A DNA stretch of 64,000 bases from Linyphia triangularis. Its lineage: Eukaryota; Arthropoda; Arachnida; Araneae; Linyphiidae. The position numbers were made by a program, and so were the translations under genes. This document shows, in pieces, positions 33,828-45,200 of the stretch; within the stretch, counting starts at the first letter, position 1; the number at the start of each line of letters is the position of its first letter. The notes under the pieces were generated by a model that did not search any database, was not told the origin of the DNA, and worked only from the letters and a program-made list of their open reading frames with translations. The stretch is taken from NCBI GenBank assembly GCA_963978545.1, contig OZ021724.1, positions 95,277,792 to 95,341,791 of the forward strand, written 5' to 3'.

Positions 33828-36800
33828 AAGATGTCTGCAGTTTTTGCTTGTCCCTAAAATTACGGACATATCGCCTTCCAGAGCCGTAGATGTTGCGGGT
33901 TTGATATTACCGAACATTCTATACGCTGATCCTGACTTTAATAAGCCAAAAAGGATTGATGCCCTGTTAGGCGCCGAGTGTTTTTTCGAACTTTTAAGGA
34001 ATAATCAAATACGACTTGAGAACAATACAATCATTCTACAAGAGACTGTTTTTGGATACATCGTGAGTGGGTCTTTTCCAGATGATGCGAAATCTACCGT
34101 GCACTGTCATTTATCTTGTGAAGAACAATTAAGTAATTTGAACTCTAACCTCGAAAGGTTTTGGAACATTGAAGATGTTGATGATTCTGAGCGTTTTGCA
34201 AACGATGAAGAAAAAGCTTGTGAAGAACATTTTCTCTCTACTCATTACAGAAATGAAGATGGGCGTTACGTGGTCCAACTACCTATGAAAGAAGGAGTGC
34301 TGGGGTCTTCAAAAGACATTGCCGCTGTCCGACTGAACTCTCTTTGGAAACGTCTGAATAGAAATCCCACATTAAAGAGTTTATATGTGGAATTCATGGA
34401 AGAGTATGAAAGACTTGGTCATATGAAGGAAATAATTGAAGAATCTGATCCTAGAGACTGTTATTATATCCCACACCATGCAGTCTACAAACCAGAAAAA
34501 TCTTCTACGAAATTGAGAACTGTTTTCAACGCTTCTTCCCCAAGTTCAAATGGGATCTCCCTTAACGACTTGCTAATGTACGGAGGTGTTTTACAAGAAG
34601 ATGTTTTTGATATTATGTCCAGATTCCGAACTCATAAATATGCTTTCACTGCAGATATACAGAAAATGTTTCGCCAAGTGTTAGTTGATGAGTGCCATCG
34701 TAACTTCCAACGTGTTCTCTGGAAGACAAATTCTGATAGTCCGATCAAGATCTACCAGCTGCAAACCATCACGTATGGCATGACCAGTAGTCCATTTTTG
34801 AGTACAAGAGTCCTAAATCAATTGGCAGAAGATGAACAGTTTAATTTTCCTCTTGCGGCTGCATCAATTTTGACTGATTACTATATTGATGACATTCTTA
34901 CCGGTGGATCAACATTAGAAACAGCAATAGAGCTACAAGATCAACTTGTCAATATGTTGCAGACTTGTGGAATGACATTGCATAAATTTGTGTCTAACAC
35001 TTCTTCCCTTTTAGAAAGAGTGCCAAGTGAGTGTTTAGAATATTCGTTCGACGATAGTGCTAAGACCAAAACAGTGAAAACCTTAGGGGTTATATGGAAC
35101 CCAAAAAAGGATAGTTTCACCTTTCGGGTGAGCATAGGTGAGTCTCCGCATACTAAAAGGTCAGTATTATCAACCATTGCTAGAATATTTGACCCATTGG
35201 GGTTATTAGGTCCTTTGATATGTAAATTAAAGATTTTTATGCAAAATTTATGGCTTTTAAAAATTGATTGGCATGATATGTTACCTGAAAAAGAGAGTAT
35301 AATTTGGGATAGTATTATTTCCCAACTGTCAGTTATTGAGAATATTTGTGTTGAGAGATTTATTTTCATTGATGATATTGAATTGATAGAATTGCATGCA
35401 TTTTGTGATGCTTCTAAGCTATCCTATGGATGTTGTTTATATTTAAAATGTGTTAATAAATTTAATGATATTAAAGTAAATTTATTGTGTAGTAAGTCTC
35501 GAGTGGCTCCACTGAAAACCTTAACAATACCACGTCTTGAATTGTGTGGTGCATTGTTGTTAGCTAAATTAGTTAAGAAAACTATTACAGCTTTAAAAAT
35601 TGAAATTGATAAAATTGTATTGTGGTGTGATTCCACTATTGTATTGGCATGGATTAAAACTCCCCCTAATCAATTAAAACCTTTCGTTTCTAATAGAGTT
35701 TCTCAAATTCAGAAACTCACACCAGGTTATCAGTGGTGCCATGTAACTTCTGATAATAATCCAGCAGATCTGATTTCTAGAGGTCTCAAACCTAGCGATA
35801 TAGTAAACAATGATATGTGGTGGCATGGACCACAGTTTTTAAAACATGCAAATGCATTTGTCAGTAATCCAGGTAGTGAATATTGCATGGATAGTACTTA
35901 CTTAAATGAGTTAAGGAAAAATGTGAATATAAATCTTGTTACAGTAATACATAACAGTGTTTTAAATGATATAATTGAGAAAAGTAATGATTATATGAAA
36001 ATTGTTCGTATACTTGCATTTGTTTTGAGATTTGTTATTAATGTCCAATCAAAGGATAATCGTATAAGTGGTCCGCTTTCTGAAGAGGAAGTAAAAAAAG
36101 CCGCAAATTATATAATACGGCACATTCAAAGAAGTGAATATAATCTAGAAATATATGATTTAAGTAAGGGTCACCCCATTAGTAAAAATAGTAAACTTAG
36201 ATCATTAAATCCATTTTTAGATTCTAATAATGTACTACGTGTTGGTGGAAGATTAGTAAATTCTGATTTGGATTATACTAAAAAACACCAGATAATTTTG
36301 CCCCCTAAGCATAAATTGACTAAACTAATTATTGAAAATATTCATAAAAGAAACTTCCATGTCGGTCCTCAGACTCTGTTGTATAGTGTCCGACAACAGT
36401 TTTGGCCAGTTAGTGGAAGGGGACTCTGCAGAAAGGTAGTTCATGAGTGTGTAACTTGTTTCCGTAGTAAACCTATAAATAGTTGTCAAATCTTGGGAAA
36501 CCTTCCGTCTGAGAGGGTGACACCCACTTTTCCCTTTAATGTTGTTGGGGTAGATTTTTGTGGACCTTTTTATATTAAATATAAGGGACAGAGATCTGGA
36601 GCTTTGCATAAAATATATGTTGCAATTTTCGTTTGCTTTGTGACAAAGGCCGTACACTTAGAAATTGTGTCGGATCTCACTTCTATTGCTTTTATAGCAA
36701 CTTTAAAAAGGTTTTTTGCTAGGAGAGGGAAAAGTTGTTGCATCTTCTCGGACAATGGCACGAATTTTGTTGGAGCAGCATCGGAGATCAAACGACTCCA

Positions 36801-37464
36801 TGCCTTAGTTTGTAAGCCTGATGACAACTTGGCTGGTTATCTAACTTCTGAAGAAATTTCGTGGAAATTTACTCCGGCAAAATCGCCAAATTTTGGAGGT
36901 CTATGGGAAGCTAATGTGAAAAGCTTTAAAAATCTTTTACGAAAAACTGTGGCTAATGCTAGATTTACTTATGAAGAATTCGTAACCGTGACTAACCAAA
37001 TTGAAGCAATATTAAATTCTCGTCCTATTACTCCGCTCTCTTCTGATCCATCTGATCTTGAGGCTTTGACTCCGGGACATTTCTTAATAGGCCGTCCTCT
37101 TAATGCTTTGGCTGAACCTGACCACACTGATTTAAATGAAAATCGTTTATCCAGGTGGCAGAGAACAACAAAAATAGTCCAAAATATATGGAAACGATGG
37201 AGTCATGATTATCTAAACAACCTCCAACAGAGATCTAAATGGCAGTTTGAAAAGGAAAATGTTAAGATAGGAACACTTGTTGTTATTAAGGAAGACAACT
37301 TGCCAAGTTGTAAATGGCGTTTAGGTAGAATACTTGAAGTTATACCTGGTAAGGATAAGAAAGTTCGAGTTGTAATTGTTAAAACCGCTACTGGCTCATT
37401 TAAACGTAGCATTAGCAAAATATGTATTCTTCCTATAAGTGATAACAAGTTTGTTGTAAAGTGA
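33754..37464 (+). CDS. pol: BEL/Pao Pol: rest of protease, RT, RNase H, integrase
   Basis: A 1236-residue frame overlapping gag by 74 nt in the +1 frame. Its nominal start is a TTG, not a true initiator; it is open from 33733. It has the remainder of the protease (LLGAECFFELL), then reverse transcriptase (HHAVYKP, LRTVFNAS, ADIQKMFRQ; catalytic YIDD at 377-380), and RNase H (FCDAS with D552, LELCGA, WCDST, NPADLISRG). The integrase follows with its zinc finger from H869 and catalytic D934, D1000 and E1052 (VDFCGPF, SDNGTNF, GGLWEA). The C-terminal DUF5641-type region holds GHFLIGRPL and RWQR. All catalytic residues are present and no stop interrupts it. It would copy element RNA to cDNA and insert it. 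Confidence 0.93.
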   Translation: MNGMTVSTIKKKIQTLISNQQSTYERCLQFLLVPKITDISPSRAVDVAGLILPNILYADPDFNKPKRIDALLGAECFFELLRNNQIRLENNTIILQETVFGYIVSGSFPDDAKSTVHCHLSCEEQLSNLNSNLERFWNIEDVDDSERFANDEEKACEEHFLSTHYRNEDGRYVVQLPMKEGVLGSSKDIAAVRLNSLWKRLNRNPTLKSLYVEFMEEYERLGHMKEIIEESDPRDCYYIPHHAVYKPEKSSTKLRTVFNASSPSSNGISLNDLLMYGGVLQEDVFDIMSRFRTHKYAFTADIQKMFRQVLVDECHRNFQRVLWKTNSDSPIKIYQLQTITYGMTSSPFLSTRVLNQLAEDEQFNFPLAAASILTDYYIDDILTGGSTLETAIELQDQLVNMLQTCGMTLHKFVSNTSSLLERVPSECLEYSFDDSAKTKTVKTLGVIWNPKKDSFTFRVSIGESPHTKRSVLSTIARIFDPLGLLGPLICKLKIFMQNLWLLKIDWHDMLPEKESIIWDSIISQLSVIENICVERFIFIDDIELIELHAFCDASKLSYGCCLYLKCVNKFNDIKVNLLCSKSRVAPLKTLTIPRLELCGALLLAKLVKKTITALKIEIDKIVLWCDSTIVLAWIKTPPNQLKPFVSNRVSQIQKLTPGYQWCHVTSDNNPADLISRGLKPSDIVNNDMWWHGPQFLKHANAFVSNPGSEYCMDSTYLNELRKNVNINLVTVIHNSVLNDIIEKSNDYMKIVRILAFVLRFVINVQSKDNRISGPLSEEEVKKAANYIIRHIQRSEYNLEIYDLSKGHPISKNSKLRSLNPFLDSNNVLRVGGRLVNSDLDYTKKHQIILPPKHKLTKLIIENIHKRNFHVGPQTLLYSVRQQFWPVSGRGLCRKVVHECVTCFRSKPINSCQILGNLPSERVTPTFPFNVVGVDFCGPFYIKYKGQRSGALHKIYVAIFVCFVTKAVHLEIVSDLTSIAFIATLKRFFARRGKSCCIFSDNGTNFVGAASEIKRLHALVCKPDDNLAGYLTSEEISWKFTPAKSPNFGGLWEANVKSFKNLLRKTVANARFTYEEFVTVTNQIEAILNSRPITPLSSDPSDLEALTPGHFLIGRPLNALAEPDHTDLNENRLSRWQRTTKIVQNIWKRWSHDYLNNLQQRSKWQFEKENVKIGTLVVIKEDNLPSCKWRLGRILEVIPGKDKKVRVVIVKTATGSFKRSISKICILPISDNKFVVK

Positions 37465-37631
37465 ATACTTTAATGTGTATAATGTAATTTTACATTTTTA
37501 TGTTTGATATGTCGTTGTTGTTTGATTGTGAGATGTGTTTTTAATTTGAACTTATTTTTGTTCTTTATTTTATCTTTTATATGATAATTTTATTCATTTA
37601 ATTTTGTTGAATGTTTTAACATTGCAACGCC

Positions 37632-37639
37632 GGGCGGGA
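37632..37639 (+). other. polypurine tract of the BEL/Pao element
   Basis: GGGCGGGA directly precedes TGTTTGCG of the 3' LTR, the expected plus-strand primer position. Confidence 0.6.
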
Positions 37640-37915
37640 TGTTTGCGCCTGATTGGTCGAGAACAATTATCCTCGTGGTGTCTCCCCCTAGTGGAGAATA
37701 CGCGAGAGAAGAACCAGAACTGAATTGAATTTGATAGGAGACACATGTCTCAAAATTGGAGCCGAGTGCTCAACTATAAATAATTAACTTTGAAGAATTA
37801 TAAATGATTATACGTGTAAGTAAATCTGTATTATGTGTGTGCCTTGTATGTCTTTAATAAATAATAGTAAAAAATCTACAGTCCACTACTTTAAATTAAC
37901 TTAACTGAGCTCCTG
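37640..37915 (+). repeat. 3' LTR of the BEL/Pao element
   Basis: Same 276 bp as the 5' LTR at a constant offset of 5703, with no mismatch seen. It is followed by GACATACTG, also found just before the 5' LTR. Confidence 0.95.
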
Positions 37916-38814
37916 GACATACTGTAATACATTGAAAAAGTAAACATAATTGTTGTCCAGAGATTTGGAATATTTCTATTCAATGGATATGTGTTTAAAA
38001 CGTAAATTTTTTTTAAAAACAGAATTAATAATTTTCTACCTATGACAGGCAAATATACCTTGAGGAAGTTTCAGAAGGTATTCATGCATACATATTACTT
38101 CCTACTCAAACATTTATATATTCCAACAAAACGAAATACTTTAGGAATTACTACAAGGAGTTTCATACCTTAGCACTTTTTTTCTGACTCGTAATGTATA
38201 CAAACTTAATTTTCATTTGTTTATAATAAATAAACGCTAGTGTTGGTTTTCAATTTGAATACCCTAATACCTAACAGTTGTTGACAATGCACTGCTTTTA
38301 TAAGAAGCTTTATTTTGCTTGTAAGAAATGTTAAATTACTATAAGTGCGGACACTGAAAATGGTTGAAATTTTAATTTGTTAGAACAGGAAGTTATTTAA
38401 AAACAAAATAGTTGTTGACTATCGTACAAAAACACCATTAAGGAAGTATTGCTGACTTTACACCAAAGAAACATAACAGAACAAAGAAACAGAAACATAT
38501 AGAAATCATACAGTCTTATGAGGAATTATGATATGTTGATATTAATTGTATAATTTTATTAATTATGAAATATAATAAATTAATTATATTGGCGTATAAT
38601 ATTAGATGTTATCATATCAATGAATTTTTTTTAACAATTATGATGCATTGTTATTGGTTATGTATTAATTTAGTTATCAGAATCCTCTATAATGAATTAG
38701 GATATCTTATTATTAATTCAAACACTATTAATAAAACCATAACAAATAGTTAACTTCAAATCCTCAATATTTAACTTAAGCATAAAAGTTGTAATTGAAA
38801 AATATGTTGTGCCT
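37916..38814. other. gene-free AT-rich stretch
   Basis: No gene or repeat recognised. Confidence 0.5.
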
Positions 38815-38827
38815 CCTTAGCAAACCC

Positions 38828-39007
38828 AGTCCATCTGATGACTGTATGGTTAGCGCTCTGGACACGCATGCCAAAGATGCCGGGTACGAATCCCGGATTA
38901 AGCATGGATGTTCGTTGTGGTTCTGAATCCACGTTAAGCTGTAGGTCCCGGCCTGATTAGCCGTCATTGTACATAAAAATAGGTCGTTGAGCTTATAAAT
39001 CAACCAA
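38828..39007 (+). mobile_element. tRNA-derived SINE, family S2
   Basis: The tRNA-like head has GTATGGTTAGCGCTCTGG and B-box GGGTACGAATCCC. The body has GATTAGCCGTCATTGTACAT and the tail ATCAACCAACC. It is flanked by CTTAGCAAACCCA (38815-38827) and CTTATCAAACCCA (39008-39020), a 12/13 target duplication. Confidence 0.85.
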
Positions 39008-39264
39008 CCTTATCAAACCCAAAATATCGTAGAATTTCCTATTTATATTCGGAACATATCGAAACAATTTGAGAAAGTATGCATTCGTAAGACTACTTGA
39101 AAATTCAATTGCGAAAATGACAACTGCATTGCAGATCAAAGAAAATGAACTCAAAACAATGTTTGATTTAGAGTCAGAATCAACTTGGAAGAATTCACGG
39201 TCGCGTAATATCTATATCAAAGTATCCTTCAGAAAAGCAATGCTCAACAATGTTTTAAATTTAA

Positions 39265-39465
39265 GCCGTATTTACACGCAATCAGTCGGGGTTCCAATTT
39301 AGATCGCCAGTTCTGTGACGTCAGTTAAACGACCGCTGCTCCGTCTGTCGGTGATCACGAGAGAGTGCTAGTGATTGGTTGATGGGAGTCTAGCCAGGTT
39401 ACGTCACATGGCATTACAAATTGGCGATCTAATCTGGAACCCCGACTGTAACTTGTAAATCCGGC
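39265..39465. mobile_element. TTAA-type MITE
   Basis: It is flanked by TTAA at 39261 and TTTA at 39466. About 50 bp at each end is inverted: GCCGTATTTACACGCAATC and AGTCGGGGTTCCA at the left; TGGAACCCCGACT and GTAAATCCGGC at the right. It is 201 bp, less AT-rich than its flanks, and non-coding. TTAA targets are typical of piggyBac-like transposases. Confidence 0.7.
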
Positions 39466-39469
39466 TTTA

Positions 39470-40501
39470 TTGTTGAATTTGAGCTGGCCTCAAGAAACTT
39501 GTATCAAATTCTCTCAACATAAGATAAATGTTTTTGAAAGTGATACAGTTGGTCATTTTGAAGGATTATCTTAAACATGGCTGTATAAACGTTTATTGTT
39601 AGACTATTTGCTATTTTATTAAGGATATATGCGACTATATAGACGGTAATGACAGTTATTTTATGTCAAAATGTCTGGAAAGCGTCCATATAAATTTGTC
39701 CAAACGATTCAGTAGTAAACATGTTTATTTTTCAATGGAACGCAAGAATTTCTGTAAATTATTTTCACGCTTCGCATAATAAGTAGCTGCCGTGTCGAAT
39801 TGTAATTTAAAGTAGAACTCACTAGAAATAGCACTGTCCACAGAAATTATGTTTTTTTTCTTTTTAACTTGTATTTGAACTGGACTGACAGAAAGAAATT
39901 TATCGTTTTATCCTTTATTTAGGTTGTAGAAACAATTGGTGTTGCTGTTGTGAGTCTATTATTATTTGATGGCATCTCCCAGACGTTATTTAGGAAAGAG
40001 AGAGGGAAGTGTACCTTAGAAAATCTACTTTGCTAAGAATAATATTTATTTCTCTCGCTTGTTTATTTCCATTTTGAGGATATAACACGAAAATAAAAAA
40101 TTAAAATTAACAACTAAATTTTGAAAGTAACAATTTCCTCACCAAGTTATTGTTTTGATTGAAAACATGTGCAATCGATTATTTACTATTTGATAGAATA
40201 GTGTCAGATTATGTTAAAGTTCTGAACAGTTCCGCTGAGTTTGCTTGCGTTAATTCAAGTAACTTTGAAGTTTTAATCTTATTTTTTCTTAGGTTGATGG
40301 TATTTAACCTTAAGAATACTTTTATATTTAACATTTTCTCTCTAAAGAGACAGTATCAGATTGAAATGAAATGATATTAAAAACAAATTTCGCATAAAAA
40401 TTCGATTATTATTTTATGATTCTATTACTGCATTTTGCAATTTATACCAATGCATTGCGTTGTAGCTAATATAGAGAACTAGGATCGTGGAACATCGCAC
40501 A
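39470..40501. other. gene-free stretch
   Basis: AT-rich; nothing recognised. Confidence 0.45.
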
Positions 40502-41174
40502 ACTTTCAATCACACTATAATATTAGTCATTTCATTAAAATTTATGGTGTTGCCGTTTTCATATTCTCACTCCTTAAAATAAAAATGGCCAGTTTGGCGT
40601 TATTTTTGGTAATAATTTTTACATGGGCGGTAACTCCCCCCACCCCCCAAAAAAAAGAAGGGGAAAAAAAAGAGAGAAAAAAAAAAAAAAAAGACACCAA
40701 ATAGCGTAATTGGTGATGTTATTAGATATACATTACATTGTCCTTTCTTGCCTGTGGAACAGAAAAACAAAACAATTGTTGATAGGCGATCCTTAAGGGC
40801 AGAGAGCTCTGTGTTAAAGGCACTCGTTTGTAAACTTTTTACGCTTTTATCACATTTCTACGAGAATTTTAAAAGTGAAGACTATTAGAACACTTTAAGA
40901 GACAATAGCACAAAGATTTGAATTAAAATCGTTAGAGCCGTTTTTAACCAATTGCTCAAAAACATGATTTTTTCTTGATTTCAACGTTATGCTCATGAGC
41001 GATTTTGACGAAAATCTTAATGGTAGGTTCCATGGACACCAAATTACAATCACAAAATTATTTGAACATCGTAGGTCAATTTGTTCGGGAGTTATGCTGA
41101 CCACGTACACACAGACAGACATTTTTTCTAGACATCTTTTTTGAAATCAAGGTTTTGCAAAACGGGGAGAAATG

Positions 41175-41210
<36 letters not shown>

Positions 41211-41260
41211 AACGAATGCTACACTTTCATTACCCTATGTAAACATATGGGTGATTGAAA
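40502..41260 (-). repeat. dispersed repeat family A, near full length
   Basis: Inverted relative to 46191: contains AAAATCGTTAGAGCCGTTTT and AACATCGTAGGTCAATTTGT. It starts ACTTTCAATCACACTATAAT and ends CATATGGGTGATTGAAA. It includes an A/G-rich run (40650-40695) and a (TA)n run at 41179-41207. Confidence 0.7.
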
Positions 41261-41613
41261 TAAAAATACCTTGTAAGAAAAAACCTTATTGACTCTGTGT
41301 ATGAGTAAGAGTGAGTTTGGGACTGCGGTGTTTCCTGCAACTATAATAGTTTTGATTACACAGGTGGATTAGATGAAACCGATATACATGATAATGATTT
41401 CCCTTAGAGTTGATTCTGATAAATATTGGTGGATTAAATCAATTAGCTGTTCTTATGACTTCTTGTCAATTTCACGAATAAGCTGAAATATTTTATTATT
41501 CAAAGAAATTTTTATGTATATCAGCAATCATTAATTATATCCTTCGAAGAAAATATTTTCATTTGAATGCCTATTTTCAGACTGTTATTTCTTATGTGTT
41601 TCTGTATTATTTA
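41261..41613. other. gene-free spacer
   Basis: AT-rich; nothing recognised. Confidence 0.45.
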
Positions 41614-41985
41614 ATGGACAATTCCCTCATTTTTTAAAAACGGGTGAAATTAGTATAAATTTCTTTCTGATTCAAAATATTTAAACAAAAGTTCTATCAA
41701 AAAATTAGTTATTTAAATATTTAGAAATGAAAATGCCCAGAAACCGAGCCAAAATCAGTCCGATCAAAACAGTCAACAAAGTCTGTGATGTAAAGAGACC
41801 CTATCGTTTCTATGGTTATCGTGAGGTTTCTGCCAAATAGGTGGAGTTGAAATAGTTGGCGCCGATAGACCATTGCCACATTTCTTACAGGTTGGCGTGA
41901 TTTGCGAGAAACTTGCAAATCTGGTTTCCGTTGCCGCATTTCAAGCCAAGATGTTTGTGAAGCCGTGACGTCACATTCAATGCCA
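41614..41985 (+). repeat. dispersed repeat family B, copy 3
   Basis: It starts ATGGACAATTCCCTCATTTT and includes GGTTATCGTGAGGTTTCTGC and GCGAGAAACTTGCAAATCTG, collinear with 15007-15374. Open frames at 41721-42095 arise within it and are not supported as genes. Confidence 0.7.
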
Positions 41986-42478
41986 GTGAAATGAGTCGTT
42001 TTCTCGCCAACGTTTAACAAGGTTTTTCTGCGTTCATGACGAGTCCGTTTTTTGTGATACGCATACCGCTCCAACGCTTTCAAGGGTTTTCGCACGCGCT
42101 GAGCATTTTGCGACTGGAAAAAGTAGGTGTTGCCATTCGAAAAGTTCGAGTTTCTGTAACTATAACCGTAACCGTGAGCGCAATTTTGTTGCCATTCACA
42201 GAATCACTAACTCATACCTCTGAATAACTATACCTGGAATCTCATCTAGATCTGTTGAACGGAATGGAAGTTAGAGGTCCATATATTGTCAAAGTTTCTT
42301 TATGACTACCTTGTAGTTATTAATTATGTACCATTTAAAAGACACAAGACTCTGTACATTTCGAGATTACTTAGTGTTGAAAAACATTAAATTGGCTTGG
42401 GTCCTAATGAAAACTCCGAGATAAACGAATATTCGACTTATGAGACTTCTAGTTATTGCTAAAATAAAACAAAATCAT
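41986..42478. other. gene-free spacer
   Basis: Nothing recognised; 41990-42200 is slightly less AT-rich. Confidence 0.4.
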
Positions 42479-42730
42479 TTTTACTTTCAATTACCCATAT
42501 GTTAACACAGGGCAATAAAAGTATTGTTTTCGGACAAAAAAAAATTTCGATTTTTTTTCTGTATTTCTCCGCGTTTTGGAACATCTTTATTTTAAAAAAG
42601 TGGTTTAGAGAAAGAAAAAAAAAAAAAGAAAAAAAAATGTTTGTCTGTCTGTCTTTATGAACGTGGTTAGCACAAATTCCGAATTTCAAATTTGGTGTTC
42701 GGGTTAGTGCAGGACCACCACGAAATTAAG
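42479..42730 (+). repeat. dispersed repeat family A, 5' fragment
   Basis: ACTTTCAATTACCCATATGT at the start, then TTTCTCCGCGTTTTGGAACA and AAATTTGGTGTTCGGGTTAG. The right half is missing. Confidence 0.65.
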
Positions 42731-43198
42731 TAATTTATTAATGATTATTTCGGGCCAGGTACAACCAGATGGCGCTCTGGGCTCAAGCGTCGCTAAGCGA
42801 TAGATGAAAATATAAACAAACTATTCTACGAACTGGATTGTATACACAGAATTTAAATTTGTCAATAGCTAAAATGTTTTCCTTTTTATCCTTTTTTTTA
42901 TTAAATTAACAAGCTGAAATGTGGAAAGGATAATTCTATAAAGGAGTGACTTTCAAATTTATAAACTTTACAGGTAAGTTGTATCATGTTATAAATGTAT
43001 TGCTTTCAAACTTTTATAGTGTTCTAAGTTAGGCTTAATTCTTTCATAACTCGAACAATCTCTCATAGAAATTAAAAAAAGTTTTATTTCCTAATTCTAT
43101 TTTAAATATTCTTTTGAAAATATAATTTTTTGTAAAATTGAAAAAGTGAAATTTAAGATGTTTGTTTCCTACTGATACAGCTATCATATAAACATTTG
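42731..43198. other. gene-free spacer
   Basis: AT-rich; nothing recognised. Confidence 0.45.
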
Positions 43199-43210
43199 CT
43201 AATATTTTAA

Positions 43211-43387
43211 TGACGACCAAACGGTATAGTGGTTAGCGTACTAGCTTCTAGACCGTGAGGTTACGGGTTCGAGGCCCGTGAAGGCATGGGTGTTTGTAAA
43301 TGTATGTTGGCTTGTCAAATGACGAATGTTTCTGCGCATTATAGCCCTCTTGTTGCTGACGGCTCCAGATAATCTGAAAACAACCAA
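43211..43387 (+). mobile_element. tRNA-derived SINE, family S1
   Basis: Head GACCAAACGGTATAGTGGTT, B-box GGTTCGAGGCC, tail CTGAAAACAACCAA. Flanks CTAATATTTTAA (43199-43210) and CTAATTTTTTAA (43388-43399) form an 11/12 target duplication. Confidence 0.88.
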
Positions 43388-43399
43388 CTAATTTTTTAA

Positions 43400-44044
43400 C
43401 ATTATTAAGAATAAATAGAAAGTAATCTAGCTATTTATCAAGTTGAAATTATCTTTTTTATGGCTATACTCGTAAACAAAACCTGATAATGTTTCATTTC
43501 TTAGAACCAAGGAAAGCTACAAGAATATATGATACCGATGGCAGAATAGACCAGTTAAAAGAATATATGATAAAATCTAAAAGAAATGTAAACAAAACAA
43601 AAACACACACACACAAAAAAGACTGGCTGCTGTGTTTTCAAGAATACCCCAATATTTTTTATTACCTGAACATTAAAAAAGTGCCAATAAGTGTTCGACA
43701 GAGTATTTCTATAGAGGGAAACCTGTCTCTAAATGTTTTTTTGGAGAAGGAAAAAAAATTCCCGAATTAAAATGGCTCTTTAAATGCAATGCTAATGAAG
43801 ATGGTTCATAGTGCAAAAAGAAAATATAATATTCTCAAGTCGAGATCATCTGAAAAATAAAAGATGTAGTTCACTACTTTTTATTTCAGTAGTTAGTTGC
43901 ATTTTAATTATCAATATTATGAATACTAAAAAGTTATTTAAATAATTTTTTTACGGACATTTATTTGTAAATATATATAAAATATATTCTTAGGGTATAC
44001 TTTTTAAGATTTCATTTTAACACTTATTTTCATATCAAGGAAGT
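43400..44044. other. gene-free stretch
   Basis: A 93-codon plus-strand frame (43489-43770) is present, Lys-rich with a run of Thr-His codons, but no domain, signal or splice context supports it. The rest is AT-rich. Confidence 0.4.
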
Positions 44045-44055
44045 CTTATATGTTT

Positions 44056-44233
44056 GTCCATCTTATGACTGTGTAGTTAGTTCTCTGGCCACGCATGCCA
44101 AAGGTGCCGGGTTCGAATCACGGATAAAGCATGAATGTTCATTGTGGTTCGGAATCCGCTTTAAGCTGAAGGTCCCTATCTGATTAGCCGTCATTGTACA
44201 TAAAAAGAGGTCGTTGAGCACATAAACCAACCA
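44056..44233 (+). mobile_element. tRNA-derived SINE, family S2
   Basis: Head with CTGTGTAGTTAGTTCTCTGG, B-box GGGTTCGAATC, body GATTAGCCGTCATTGTACAT, tail ACCAACCAA. Flanks CTTATATGTTT and CTTATTTGTTT form a 10/11 target duplication. Confidence 0.85.
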
Positions 44234-44244
44234 ACTTATTTGTT

Positions 44245-44879
44245 TAAAAATGAAAATTTATATTTGAAATAATTTGTCATCTTGAGGAAATACATTTGCT
44301 TAAAAATGAAATTTTAGTCAGAATATTAAGTACCAGTGCTTTACAATTTTTAAATTCCTATTATTCAAAGTTGAAATAAAGTTTTTATGTTATAATTTAG
44401 TGTATGAATTTTTGTAACGTTTATTCTTAAATACATACTGTTTTAATGTATTGCTTGTTATGGCATTTAAATTATTTCAGATATGTTAGTATATGAATAT
44501 ATTTCAGAGAATTTTCAATCTAAATAATCTATTATAAAAGGTTTGAATAGTAAAAAAAAAAAATCCAGTTATAATTTCAAGAATATGCCGCCATTTTAAT
44601 TTAAATCCCACTCTCGGTACTTTTACTTTATGAAATTAAATGTTGTACCTGAATATTCTACAATTAAACAACTTAACATATTAAAACATTTAATAACTAA
44701 CTACATAATATTTTATTGAAATTACCAGAGATGTTTCATTACATCTGAGGATTACGGACTAGAGTAAACAGCCTTTGTGTTTTCATTCATCGCTTAGAGT
44801 GACGTCATCAAATTTAGGACCAGGCCCTATACAGAGTAGAGAGTCTGTTGGATTCGCGGCGGTCCCGGTTAGTGGCGGC
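44245..44879. other. gene-free stretch
   Basis: AT-rich; nothing recognised. Confidence 0.45.
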
Positions 44880-45200
44880 CATGGGCCATGGGACCTACCA
44901 TTTAAGTTTTCGACAAAATTGCTTTTGCGCATAAGACTGAAATCATGAAACAAATCAAGTTTTTCAGCAATTGCTAAAAAAAACGGCTCTAATGATTTTG
45001 ATTAAAATCTCTGTGCTAAGGTGTTATTAAAACAAATATTCCCACCTCTGAAATTCCCGTAGAAATGCAATAAAAGCATAAAATGGTGAAAAACGAGTGC
45101 TTTTAACATAGAGTTCTCTGACCATGAGTATGAACGATTGATTTTCTTCTGTTTCACGCACAAGAAAGGACAATGTAATGTCTATCGAATAACATAGCTT
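44880..45200 (+). repeat. dispersed repeat family A, internal fragment
   Basis: ATGGGACCTACCATTTAAGT, AACGGCTCTAATGATTTTGA and CCCACCTCTGAAATTCCCGT match the middle and right half of 46191-46861. Confidence 0.65.

Larger units (their letters stand above)
31937..37915 (+). mobile_element. BEL/Pao LTR retrotransposon, complete, LTRs identical
   Basis: The element has LTRs at 31937-32212 and 37640-37915 (276 bp each, no difference found by eye), a TGG-starting primer site at 32219, gag at 32253, and a polyprotein through RT, RNase H and integrase to 37464. A purine tract GGGCGGGA abuts the 3' LTR. GACATACTG occurs directly before and after the element. Identical LTRs imply a very recent insertion. 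The single BEL-type coding region is nevertheless split into two frames within the protease. Confidence 0.95.

Noticed and set aside
41721..42095. 124-codon minus-strand frame
   Set aside because: Mostly within dispersed repeat family B, and not conserved as a frame in the other copies.
43489..43770. 93-codon plus-strand frame with Lys and Thr-His runs
   Set aside because: Low-complexity AT-rich DNA; no signal peptide, domain or splice context.
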